Shown: positions 8,402-17,664 of the stretch, in pieces
Numbering within the stretch: the first letter of the stretch is position 1
Layout: every line of letters begins with the position of its first letter
Assembly (NCBI GenBank): GCA_000310025.1
Contig: FN649754.1
Coordinates: 209,132 to 227,148 of the forward strand
DNA from: Ectocarpus siliculosus
Lineage: Eukaryota > Sar > Phaeophyceae > Ectocarpales > Ectocarpaceae
Reading direction: 5' to 3'
Length of the DNA stretch: 18,017 nucleotides
Made by a program: the position numbers and the translations under genes
The notes under the pieces: model-generated
The model's input: the letters and a program-made list of their open reading frames with translations, nothing else
Databases searched by the model: none
What the model was told of the DNA's origin: nothing

Positions 8402-11381
8402 TATATCACACACGAACACCCAAAGCTATTTGCCGCCGCCAAAAAATATCTTCACTAGAAACAAGTTCGACCTCTACGCTATCAAAATCTGTTCATAGCC
8501 GGCCGCGGACACGATCGCGCACGCGTAGTACTCATGCACCTGCACCTGCACAAGAAAGTTCAGCGGACACGACGAGTGGAAGACCTCCCCGAACACGCAC
8601 GCATTGTCGTCGTCCCGCTATGTCGCCTGCCGAAGAGAAGTGCAATTCTACTGCCCAAATCCGTGCACGATCCAATAGTATACGTGAAGATAAGATAAGT
8701 GAGCCCGATAGTAGCACACGAACTACTCGTCGTAGAAACAACCATGCGCCCGCAGAAGCAAAGATAACGACACCTGAATCTCAGTCCCTTCAAGTTCACA
8801 ACGGGAATGTAGACGAACAACTAGAGGCTGAGATTAATAGCACTAATTTCTCAGGACACTTATCTACGCCTATAGTAGCCGCAATTCGGCTGGCCGCGTC
8901 CGCAGGGACCATCACTCAACAACAATCAAGTGCAATGCGTCGTCATCGTCTACTGCAGCCCAGAGCAAGAACGAGAAGAACAGCGCTACGTCGTTTCATC
9001 GTTCAACGTCGTAGGCAAAACAATCCACGGGTTGGCGTCATCGCCTTTGGTGACAACAGTATTTCGCTCCCCGAAGAGCACAAATTTCAGTATCCGCTCC
9101 TCTCTGATCCCAACAACATCGTCTGTCAACATTGTGGAGCCAAGCTATGGAAAGAAGAAGTTATCAACTGTTGCAGCAACGGTAAATTCTCCGTCGCCAA
9201 CTTGCCTCCGTTACCAGACGCTGCCAGAGAGTTGTTCAATCACCCCAACGTAATCCAACACCAACGGCGATTAAATAGTCTGTTTTCTTTTACGGCTCTA
9301 GGGGCAAGTCCGAAAGGGTGTTGGGAAGGAACGCCGTCTCCGCCGTCAATGCTCACGATGTGTGGCAAGGCATATCGCCGAATATTTGATGCCGAAAACC
9401 TATACACAGGAGAACAACGTCAACCATAAAATAACGCGAGATTTTATGTCTACGACGACGAGCACAGAGCGCGCGGCGAAAGCCTCGGCGTCGATCCTAA
9501 TATCGTCGACTCCGTCCGAAACCTTCTCAGTCAACACAACGCGTGGGTTCATACTTACCAGAGCGCCGTAGACGAAATCGTCAGAAATGACCATGAGATC
9601 CACGACGCACAGATTTGCTTTGGACCTGTAGATCGGACGACACATGGCCCTATTTTGGGTGATCTGCCCACGACGTCGGAGATCGCAGCATGCATATTCC
9701 AAGAAGACACGACGGCACAACTTTTCCGACAAGTATACACATTCCCCCGTAACGGTGACTCGGGAAGACCACGGTTTGTACCTATATTCTCTGCCAGTTA
9801 CGAGCCTCTCGGTTATCCCTTGCTGTTTTTCTCTGGCACATCAGGGTGGTCAAAGGGAACGTGGCTACGCGACGAAAGACGCGTCGCCGGCGAAACCGTC
9901 GGACCATCCGGTCACAAAGTTCCTATCGCTCACTACGTGCGACAAAGAGTACTTTCCGAGCCCACTTTTCACCTATTTAGTAGAGTTACGCAGGAGTACC
10001 TCTGCGACATGTACTCACGTCAAGAAGAACAGAGCCTCCAATACCTGTCCTCAGCTGAAGGCCAGAAACGTGCCACCACGTACAAAACTTTAGAGGACGC
10101 CCCCCAGGAAGCTCAGATAGGTAAAACGCTCCCGAAAACCTTTCACGGGCATCCAGCCAAAATGAAAGCAAACACAACCGACGCCTTAGCTATTGTATCA
10201 CGTAAGGGACACCCTAGTGCCATGCTCACCATGACATGCAATGGTAACTGGGAAGCAATTCAAGCTAATCTGTTACCCGGTCAAACAGCGTACGACAGGC
10301 CAGACTTATGCGACCGTGTCTTCAAAATTAAAATGGCTGAACTCATGAAAGACCTCAGGAGTGGCAAGATTTTTGGACCGATTGACTTTGAGATGAGCTG
10401 CGTAGAGTTCCAGAAGAGGGGCATGCCCCATATGCATTTAGTAGTGCGCTTTGAGGGACCTTTGCCCGATCAGATGGGAGACATGGACGAATGGTGTTGG
10501 GCGGAAGTGCCGCCGCCAGAGCTCAACAATGGTAGATCAAGAGATCAAGTGCTGAACCTCATGGTACATAAACAGTGTGGCAGTCACAACCCCACATCAC
10601 CGTGCATGAAGGAAGATCGAAAACGGCCTGGAGTTAAGGTGTGCGGCAAAAACTATCCCCAACCATGGCGTGACGTAGCCGCTGTGGGCAAGACCGGTAG
10701 AGCCGAGTACCGTCGTAGAGATACCGGAGAGCAATTTCCCTACACACACAGAGTGAACGGCAAATTGGTCGAATCATTCGCCACCAATCAATGGATAGCA
10801 CCGTACAACATTTGGCTCCTTTCCAAATACAACTGTCACATGTGTTTTGACGTCTGCACCGCCAACGCCATAGTCAAGTATATTTACAAGTACATCACGA
10901 AAGGCGCCGACTTTATCAACGCCAAGATTGTTTGTGGTGGTGACGAAATTGAAGCTTACCGATCGGCAAGATACGTGTCAGCGGCAGAGGCTGCGTGGCG
11001 ATTACTTGGTTTCCACATCATGGAGCGCCACCCTTCCGTCACGTCCCATCGCTTGCACCTTCCCGATGAACAACACGTCATTGTCGATCAAACTCTTACA
11101 CGTGCCGAACAGAAGTCGGAAGCCGAACAGACCAAATCCGACCTCATGCTGTACTTTGGAAGACCTACCGAGTCCGACTTCGATTCCCTCACGTACCTGG
11201 ACTACAACGAGAAGTACATTGTCAACAAAAATGGTACATCATTTCTCACATCTGCATACTGCGGGAACAAATTGCTGGGAATCTCACAGCCACCGCATAC
11301 CATCGTTTACCAGACGCCAAGAAACATGCGTCTTGCGGTACGCTTCTCTCAGCGTGGCGGCGTAAGCCGCCGAAAGCCTTG
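8402..11381 (+). pseudogene. Helitron Rep gene, inserted copy (near-complete Rep, one stop)
   Basis: HUH-type rolling-circle initiator of a Helitron; such proteins nick one strand through tyrosines. Frame 1 is open apart from one TAA at 9427-9429, where the outer copy has TCG. The N-terminal part has CQHCGAKLW (Cys at 9124 and 9133) and CC at 9169-9174. The Rep core has PSAMLTMTCNGNW, the HUH motif RGMPHMHLVV with His at 10429 and 10435, and the two-tyrosine box KYIYKYITK (Tyr at 10879, 10885 and 10891), followed by YVSAAEAAWRLLGF. After about 11340 the similarity fades and the frame runs into the outer copy out of frame, stopping at 11692-11694. The SF1 helicase domain that normally follows Rep in Helitrons is absent. 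Compared with the outer copy it lacks the two N-terminal modules and has 7 extra residues before the zinc finger and 2 extra residues upstream. Confidence 0.88.
11356..11381 (+). other. GC-rich hairpin with short tail at insert edge (possible Helitron 3' end)
   Basis: GGCGGC (11356-11361), loop GTAA and GCCGCC (11366-11371) form a perfect 6-bp stem. Ten bases, GAAAGCCTTG, follow before the copy junction. Helitron 3' ends have a hairpin about this far from a CTRR terminus; here the last four bases are CTTG. The coincidence with an independently defined junction is what makes it credible. Confidence 0.5.
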
Positions 11382-12618
11382 TATTCTCTGCCAGTTACGA
11401 GCCTCTCGGTTGTCCCTTGCTGTTTTTCTCTGGCACATCAGGGTGGTCAAAGGGAACGTGGCTACGCGACGAAAGACGCGTCGCCGGCGAAACCGTCGGA
11501 CCATCCGGTCACAAAGTTCCTATCGCTCATTACGTGCGACAAAGAGTACTTTCCGAGCCCACTTTCCACCTGTTTATTTAGTAGAGTTACGCAGGAGTAC
11601 CTCGGCGACATGTACTCACGTCAAGAAGAACAAAGCCTTCAATACCTGTCCACAGCTGAAGGCCAGAAACGTGCCACCACGTACAAAACGTTAGAGGACG
11701 CGCCCCAGGAAGCTCAGATAGGTAAAACGCTCCCGAAAACCTTTCACGGGCATCCAGCCAAAATGAAAGCAAACACAACCGACGCCTTAGCTAATAATGT
11801 ATCACGTAAGGGACGCCCTAGTGCCATGCTCACCATGACATGCAATGGTAACTGGGAAGCAATTCAAGCTAATCTGTTACCCGGTCAAACAGCGTACGAC
11901 ATGCCAGACTTATGCGACCGTGTCTTTAAAATTAAAATGGCTGAACTCATGAAAGACCTCAGGAGTGGGAAGATTTTTGGACCGATTGACTTTGAGATGA
12001 GCTGCGTAGAGTTCCAGAGGAGGGGCATGCCCCATATGCATTTAGTAGTGCGCTTTGAGGGACCTTTGCCCGATCAGATGGGAGAAATGGACGAATGGTG
12101 TTGGGCCGAAGTGCCCCCGCCAGAGCTCAACAATGGTAGATCAAGAGATCAAGTGCTGAACCTTATGGTACATAAACAGTGTGGCAGTCACAACCCCACA
12201 TCACCGTGCATGAAGGAAGATCGAAAACGGCCTGGAGTTAAGGTGTGCGGCAAAAACTATCCCCAACCATGGCGTGACGTAGCCGCTGTGGGCAAGACCG
12301 GTAGAGCCGAGTACCGTCGTAGAGATACCGGAGAGCAATTTCCCTACACACACAGAGTGAACGGGAAATTTGTCGAATCATTCGCCACCAATCAATGGAT
12401 AGGACCGTACAACATTTGGCTCCTTTCCAAATACAACTGTCAAATGTGTTTTGACGTCTGCACCGCCAACGCCATAGTCAAGTATATTTACAAGTACATC
12501 ACGAAAGTCGCCGACTTTATCAAGGCCAAGATTGTTTGTGGTGGTGACGAAATTGAAGCTTACCGATCGGCAAGATACATACGTGTCAGCGGCAGAGGCT
12601 GCGTGGCGATTACTTGGT
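11382..12618 (+). pseudogene. Helitron Rep gene, C-terminal half (outer copy, right part)
   Basis: Continuation of the split outer Rep gene, nearly identical to 9785-11010. It retains the HUH motif (His at 12033 and 12039) and the tyrosine box KYIYKYITK (Tyr at 12483, 12489 and 12495). It is broken by two 4-bp tandem duplications: TTTA at 11573-11580, after which the gene is read in frame 3, and ATAC at 12575-12582, which throws the C-terminal AEAAWRL segment out of frame. A 3-bp in-frame addition lies near 11792. Homology to the inserted copy ends at CTTGGT (12618), so the rest of Rep and the helicase are missing. Confidence 0.85.
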
Positions 12619-12825
12619 GTTTGGGTGCGGTAGCCCGTCAGAGGCCGAAAGAGAAAGAAGGTTGACTCAAGACCTTGGTTGATTAGAGAGTGAGAGACAT
12701 GCGGTAGGCAACACCATCGCCATGCAGCATGCCCATCAACACATTTCATCCGCGTACCCCCCGGAGGCCCCGTAGACAGTATACTCTGCCGAGCACCCCA
12801 AACAGCCACCCTGCTCGGTACGAGG
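12619..12825. other. unassigned spacer between Helitron and long-TIR element
   Basis: A 207-bp stretch after the Rep homology ends. No coding signal, repeat or clear Helitron terminus was found here. Confidence 0.5.
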
Positions 12826-13401
12826 TAGACCTATAGACGGATTTCCTACGGGCTGAGGGCTCATGAGATCGCAGGAAAGGCAATCCTGATGATCTCGTGA
12901 GCCTAGAGCCCTTTTTTTCGAGGTTTCTCCGCCCGTTAACCTCGCCTCGAAACGAGACTTGCACCTACCGATAGCCCTGTGTTGCGAGGGCCCTCCCGGC
13001 GTGCCGCGCGCTCTCGGGGCGGACTGCGTGCAGCGCTAGCGAGGGCAGAAAGTCGCGTCTCCGACATCTACCATGGAGCCACCAATCACACCCCGATTTC
13101 TTGACAGTGCAGGCCACTCATACATACATTCGGCAAGCGGCTGACGTGGATTGTGCGTGTACACTGGCTACACACCACACACCCTGCCACACACGACAAC
13201 CAAGCCACCAAGTCTCCGCATGAGACGAGACAAAGTACTCTACTGCTGTAGTGCGTCTCCCTTTTGATCCAGGCGAAAGGCGGGGGGGTTAGCGGCCAGT
13301 GTCGTGCGCACAGCTGTCTGCAAAACTACACCCGCCCGAGAAAAAAAAAAAATGAAATACGTTGTTTGTTCCTCCGTTTCATGGAAATACTTTTTTTTTT
13401 T
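12826..13401 (+). repeat. left terminal inverted repeat
   Basis: Starts TAGACCTATAGACGG and ends with the T-run after CATGGAAATAC. It pairs along its length with 16380-16964. Differences include one copy of TCAT at 13118-13121 where the right TIR has two, a 5-bp gap in the AACTACACCC segment, and homopolymer length changes near 13341-13352. Confidence 0.85.
12858..12903. other. subterminal hairpin in the left TIR
   Basis: GGCTCATGAGATC (12858-12870) pairs with GATCTCGTGAGCC (12891-12903) with one mismatch. Inside, CAGGA pairs with TCCTG. The mirror copy in the right TIR (16886-16931) has a perfect 13-bp outer stem, suggesting that the structure is kept. Confidence 0.7.
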
Positions 13402-14794
13402 CCCGGAAATATCTTCTGGAACCTACCGCACTTTATTGTAGAGCGGCTACCGGGACATGCTCCGCATCCCACCCACCAACACACACCAACACACGAACTT
13501 CTACAGTCATCTGACTCCCAAAACCCTCTAGCAGAACATATAGAAATACTAGACTACTGCTGCTGTGGGTTTCCATATTTTCATAAATCGGCAGAAAAAG
13601 TTGTCTGCTTTTCTGTGGTTTCGTGCTGCAAAAACTAAAAAACTACGGTTTGGCCCAGGAGCTATTATTATGTTACGTAACCAACCCTATTGTCCTACTT
13701 TTTTCGTGGAAAGTGAGCCTTTGTTTCTGAAAAACAAACTTCTTTCCGAGCAATTAATTACTCTGTCCTCCGGCCGTCGCGTAACAACATATAAATATAG
13801 TCATTGTGCGTCTGTCTCTGCTCTTCGAAAAAACAAACAAATCTTTCCCTGGTCGCAGCATTTTTTCTTCGTAACTCTCATTTCAAAACTCCACCCGCAC
13901 ACACTTGCCATCGCCATTGAACCTACGAGCGTAGCGGCGACCGCGAAGCGGTACGCCGCGAAGTGCCCTTGTACGATCTACGAAATCCTCGTCACGACTA
14001 TCATTGCCAGGTAAAACGGCGATAAATCAAACTACGCATCCACACGGACATCATCCACCATTCATGCCAATTCAAACAATTTCCCAATAAAACAATGTTC
14101 TACGAAATCTGTCGATCTCCCAATAAAACATGCTCTACGAAATCTTTCAAATCTTCTGATGATATCAAATTATTACTATCTCCTAAAATGTCTGTCAATA
14201 AACATTTCACCCTCTTGAGAAAAATGCTATACCAAATTGTCAAGAAGTCGAAACACAAACAAATACCCTTGGAAAAATACCCAGCAAAGATACACATTAC
14301 ATCAGAATCACGTCAGAACGGGGACGGGTAACTCCGGGAAAATGTGTCCAACGTCCTGACTTAGTCAGAACAAATTCCTCAGATAAACATTCATGTTTCA
14401 ACTCATTGACCAGCTCAAATAAATAACAATCGGAAGCACAGAGGGGGGCTTCAACCATGACTTACGAGAACATGCCAAATCCTTCCTCCAATACCCAATA
14501 CCTTGACAAATATTTCCGACAGCAGTACAACAATAATCAGGCGAGACACGCTCATCAGTCAACGTTGACTCATCAGATGGTCTAATTTTATCTAATAGAT
14601 GCACTATCCACAAAGAACACACTCGGGGCAATGCACCATCCACGAGGAACATTCCTACAGAACGTTCCTTGCTGTTCTGATAATATATGGCTACTCAGCG
14701 ATCTGCAACGCCGACAGTCACGCAATTCAAACTGTCCAATCATATTGTGCTACGTTACTCTGTCGACACACACAGCAGCAACTATCACGAACAG
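13402..14794. other. AT-rich interior of the long-TIR element, no recognised gene
   Basis: This 1.4-kb stretch has several modest open frames. The longest runs from 13565 to a TAA at 14012-14014 and has its first in-frame ATG near 13670, but shows no recognised motif and a Lys/Phe/Leu-rich composition expected from AT-rich DNA. A 36-bp unit beginning CCCAATAAAACA and containing CTACGAAATCT is repeated in tandem at 14083-14118 and 14119-14147. A captured or hypothetical gene cannot be excluded. Confidence 0.4.
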
Positions 14795-15720
14795 GTGAAC
14801 CGAATGACCCTGTAGAACTTTCAAACCCCACATGGTGTGTTCCTTTACCGACCCTGTGGGTATCGGCACCCTGTCATGGCGATGACTTGTAACCCTGTGG
14901 ACCATACGATATCCCCAAGGTCGGGTTTTGGTGACCCTGCGGATGACGTCACCCTGGCAAGGTTCACCGAATGACCCTGTGGAACTTTCAAGCCCCAGCC
15001 ACATGGTGTGTTTCTTCACCGACCCTGTGGGTATCGGCACCCTGTCGTGGCGAGAGCTTGTAACCCTGGGGACCTCACGATATCACCAAAGTTTAACTTT
15101 CGTGACGCTGCGGATGACGCCCCCCTGGCAAGGTTCGTCGAATGACCCTGTATGTAGAACTTTGAAGCCCCGCAGGGTGTATTCCTTCGCCGACCCTGTG
15201 GGTACCGAAACCCTGCCATAGTGAGCACGTGGCACCCTGTGGACTATACGATATCCCCAAGGTCAGGTTTTCGTGACCCTGCGGATGACCCCACCCTGGC
15301 AAGGTTCACCGAATGACCCTGTAGAATTTTCAACCCCCACATACTGTACTACGTCGCCGACCCTGTGGGTACCGAAACCCTGTCATGGTGAGCACATGGT
15401 ACCCCGTGGACCACACGATACCCCCAAGGTCAGGTTTTCGTGACGCTGCGGATGAAGGTAACCCTGGCAAGGTGAACCGAATGACCCTGTAGAACTTCCA
15501 AGACCTACATGGTGTGTTCCTTTACCGACCCTGCGGGTATCGGCACCCTGTCATGGCGATAACTTGTAACCCTGTGGACCATACGATATCCCCAAGGTCG
15601 GGTTTTGGTGACCCTGCGGATGACGTAACCCTGGCAACGTTCACCGAATGACCCTGTCGAACTTTCCAGACCCACAGGGTGTGTTTCTTCGTCGACCCTG
15701 GGGCCTGTCATTGTTGACCC
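14795..15720 (+). repeat. satellite-like array, 167-171-bp units with phased ACCCTG boxes
   Basis: The landmark (C/T)CGAATGACCCTGT recurs at 14800, 14967, 15138, 15309, 15477 and 15644, giving five full units of 167, 171, 171, 168 and 167 bp plus a partial sixth. Each unit carries six ACCCTG boxes or single-base variants. In units one and five the distances between successive boxes are exactly 44, 17, 24, 42, 17 and 23 bp, so a unit is two half-units of 85 and 82 bp. Unit one resembles unit five more than units two to four. Unit three has a TGTA tandem duplication at 15149-15156. No protein-coding frame is conserved across the units. Confidence 0.9.
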
Positions 15721-15853
15721 AGTGACCCTGGCAATATTTTTTACCTCGACAGGGTACCCACAGGGTCAGCTACAGGGTGAAACCCTCCACAGGGTGTCCA
15801 CAGCCCTGAGCAAAGTGGCCACCGGTGATTGGCACATGCATATATATGCATGT
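15721..15853 (-). repeat. inverted ACAGGGT cluster and 20-bp palindrome at array end
   Basis: After the last forward ACCCTGG box the same box appears on the other strand: GACAGGGTACC, CACAGGGTC, TACAGGGTG and CACAGGGTG, between about 15748 and 15800, with one forward ACCCT among them. Then ACATGCATATATATGCATGT at 15834-15853 is a perfect 20-bp palindrome. Confidence 0.75.
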
Positions 15854-16379
15854 ATGTCAACCATGCTGAATCGGTCCGCTTTCATAGCGTGACCCGTGCA
15901 TCTCGCACATAGACTGCAGCAAGCAGTGTTCCACCGGGTATTGTTCGCGTGTGTGCATGTTTCCAAACAGAGCAATTGTGCTGGGGTGTTGCCCGGCCAT
16001 TGTTGATTTCGAGCGGAAGAGTTGATGGTTGGTGTTGTTTCGCAGGGAGGGGCGGAAACTGATTCCTGCCCCGTTGCCATGGTTGTTATTCGGCGGGAAG
16101 AGTCGCCGTTTGGTATCCCATGGTTGGAGGGGAAAAGGAGTTGGGAAGATTCCTGCGGCGGAAATGATTGATGAAAGGGTCTCTTTTCCCGTCAGGTCAG
16201 GGTAGATTTCCGAAAACAGGGTTCAGTTGCTGAGAAAAGTAGTCACGGCAGGGTGGGTATACCCTGCGCCTTTTCGGACGCACCGGGGTGAAAAAGGGCG
16301 CTGACCAATTATATGAGTGCATTTACTGCTGTTAATGACTGTGTACCCAGGTGTGTCGCTTTTCGACCAGGGTATTCCC
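15854..16379. other. right interior of the long-TIR element, no gene
   Basis: No convincing coding frame. Repeated GGCGGGAAGAG-, GGAGGGG- and GATTCCTGC-like G-rich segments lie near 16010-16160. GGGTATACCCTG at 16255-16266 and its near-perfect inverse CAGGGTATTCCC at 16368-16379 bracket the last 125 bp before the right TIR. Confidence 0.5.
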
Positions 16380-16964
16380 AAAAAAAAAGTATTTCCATGA
16401 AACGGAGGAACAAACAACAACGTGTTTTTTTTTTTTTTCTCGGGCGGGTGTACAATAGTTTTGCACACAGCTGTGCGCACGACACTGGCCGCTAACCCCC
16501 CCGCCTTTCGCCTGGATCAAAAGGGAGACGCACTGCAGCAGTAGAGTACTTTGTCTCGTCTCATGCGGAGACTTGGTGGCTTGGTTGTCGTGTGTGGCAG
16601 GGTGTGTGGTGTGTAGCCAGCGCACACACGCACAATCCACGTCAGCCGCTTGCCGAATGTATGCATGAATGAGTGGCCTGCACTGTCAAGAAATCGGGGT
16701 GTGATTGGTGGATCCATGGTAGATGTCGGAGACGCGAATTTCTGCCCCCTCTAGCGCTGCACGCAGTCCGCCCCGAGAGCGCGCGGCACGCCGGGAGGGC
16801 CCTCGCAACACAGGGCTATCGGTAGGTGCAAGTCTCGCTTCGAGGCGAGGTCAACGGGCGGAGAAACCTCGAAAAAAGGGTTCTAGGCTCACGAGATCAT
16901 CAGGATTGCCTTTCCTGCGATCTCGTGAGCCCTCAGCCCGTAGGAAATCCGTATTTAGGTCTAT
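16380..16964 (-). repeat. right terminal inverted repeat
   Basis: Reverse complement of 12826-13401, outer end GGTCTA at 16959-16964. It holds an extra 4 bp relative to the left TIR (ATGA twice in tandem at 16665-16672), a 5-bp addition in the CTATTGTACACC segment's equivalent near 16450-16460, and the perfect 13-bp stem hairpin at 16886-16931. Confidence 0.85.
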
Positions 16965-17664
16965 ATGTACATATAGATTTGGTCACTTTTCATGCTCCGG
17001 CATTTCTTTCTCTCGTGGCAGCGAGTTTTTTCTCGCGATTCCTTCTCAGGGGCACGCAGGAGGCTCGTCGGTACATTAACGCCCGTGCCCGGAGCTCGGT
17101 AGGCCTCCGTGGCGCGTGTGGTTGACGGCCAAAGTTAGTTGCGAAAACTGGCTCAAAACCCCGGGGACGCGTTCCGCGCTGACAAAGCCTGGCGAACCAA
17201 TTCTGAAACCTGTCAAACCCATCAAATACGACGGTTTGAAATATGTGCCTCTACCTTCTCCACTTACTTTCATTTCGTTCATTCATTCATTCATTCGACT
17301 ATTCATGGCTGTGACTCTTCGTGTCATCGCATTGTCCAACAGCAGTACCTACGTTTACTACACTTCGCAACGGGCCAAGTGTAGACAAGTCTGAGAACAC
17401 TAATCCAGCCGCAGTGGTGAACATGTCCCATTTGTGGTGTTGTTCGGCTTCAAATTCGGTTCTCATCGGAAATCTGCCATCATCAATCAAAGAAATCATC
17501 ATGGAAGTCTTGCGCTGCCAAAATATTGTCCGCTCGAGCTGGCTCCAATGTAGAATCACAACGTGCGCGATGTTTTGTTTTTTTTTTTCTTAATATGACA
17601 CAACGAAACCATCTCTATCACAGAAAAGAGTCTGAGACAGATAAGCAATGGATTCATAGCGTGG
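16965..17664. other. unassigned flank with one weak coding-like stretch
   Basis: Between about 17119 and 17250 two overlapping frames read as protein-like (one with NWLKTPGTRSALTKPGEP, another with KLAQNPGDAFRADKAWR). Neither can be preferred or matched to a family. Downstream, four ATTC units with a partial one form a microsatellite at 17278-17296. A minus-strand frame at 17299-17559 is open but has no recognised motif. Confidence 0.35.
17278..17296 (+). repeat. (ATTC)n microsatellite
   Basis: TTC followed by four perfect ATTC units. Confidence 0.9.

Larger units (their letters stand above)
7947..11381 (+). mobile_element. 3,435-bp insert carrying a second Helitron Rep copy
   Basis: The outer Rep copy stops matching at 7946 and resumes at 11382. 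These points correspond to 9786 and 9785 in the inserted copy, where the gene is continuous, so the outer halves overlap by the dinucleotide TA. Everything between is therefore an insertion. It contains a 455-bp leader, a 5'-truncated Rep gene and a 3' hairpin (GGCGGC-GTAA-GCCGCC) followed by 10 nt ending CTTG and then T. A hairpin shortly before a CTRR end, with insertion next to T, is the Helitron 3' signature; here the end is CTTG rather than CTRR and the 5' end is not TC, so the element type is uncertain. No terminal inverted repeats are seen. Confidence 0.65.
12826..16964. mobile_element. 4.1-kb element with about 580-bp terminal inverted repeats
   Basis: Bases 12826-13401 and 16380-16964 are near-identical reverse complements enclosing 2,978 bp. 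The interior has no open frame with recognisable transposase, integrase, polymerase or capsid motifs. It does carry a regular satellite-like array and AT-rich DNA. Long TIRs of this size are known from Mutator-like elements, foldback elements and Polinton/Maverick elements; lack of genes and the array point to a non-autonomous element. No convincing target-site duplication is visible beside TAGACC/GGTCTA; weaker similarity (a GTAC on each side) may extend the TIR a little outward. Confidence 0.75.

Noticed and set aside
7947-11381. The insert considered as a Tc1/mariner-type element because of the TA overlap
   Set aside because: The two ends are not inverted repeats and no DDE transposase is encoded; the content is Helitron Rep.
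9655-11694. Treating the Rep open frame as a complete gene starting at an ATG near 9655
   Set aside because: The same frame continues upstream beyond one premature TAA at 9427 with clear Helitron N-terminal homology, and its last part (after 11381) is out-of-frame translation of the outer copy.
13565-14014. 149-codon open frame inside the long-TIR element as a possible transposase
   Set aside because: No DDE, HUH or tyrosine-recombinase motif is visible, the frame begins at a non-ATG codon with its first ATG well inside, and the composition follows the AT-rich DNA.
14795-15720. The repeat array considered as CRISPR
   Set aside because: Units are 167-171 bp and diverge throughout; there are no short identical repeats separated by unique spacers and no cas-like genes.
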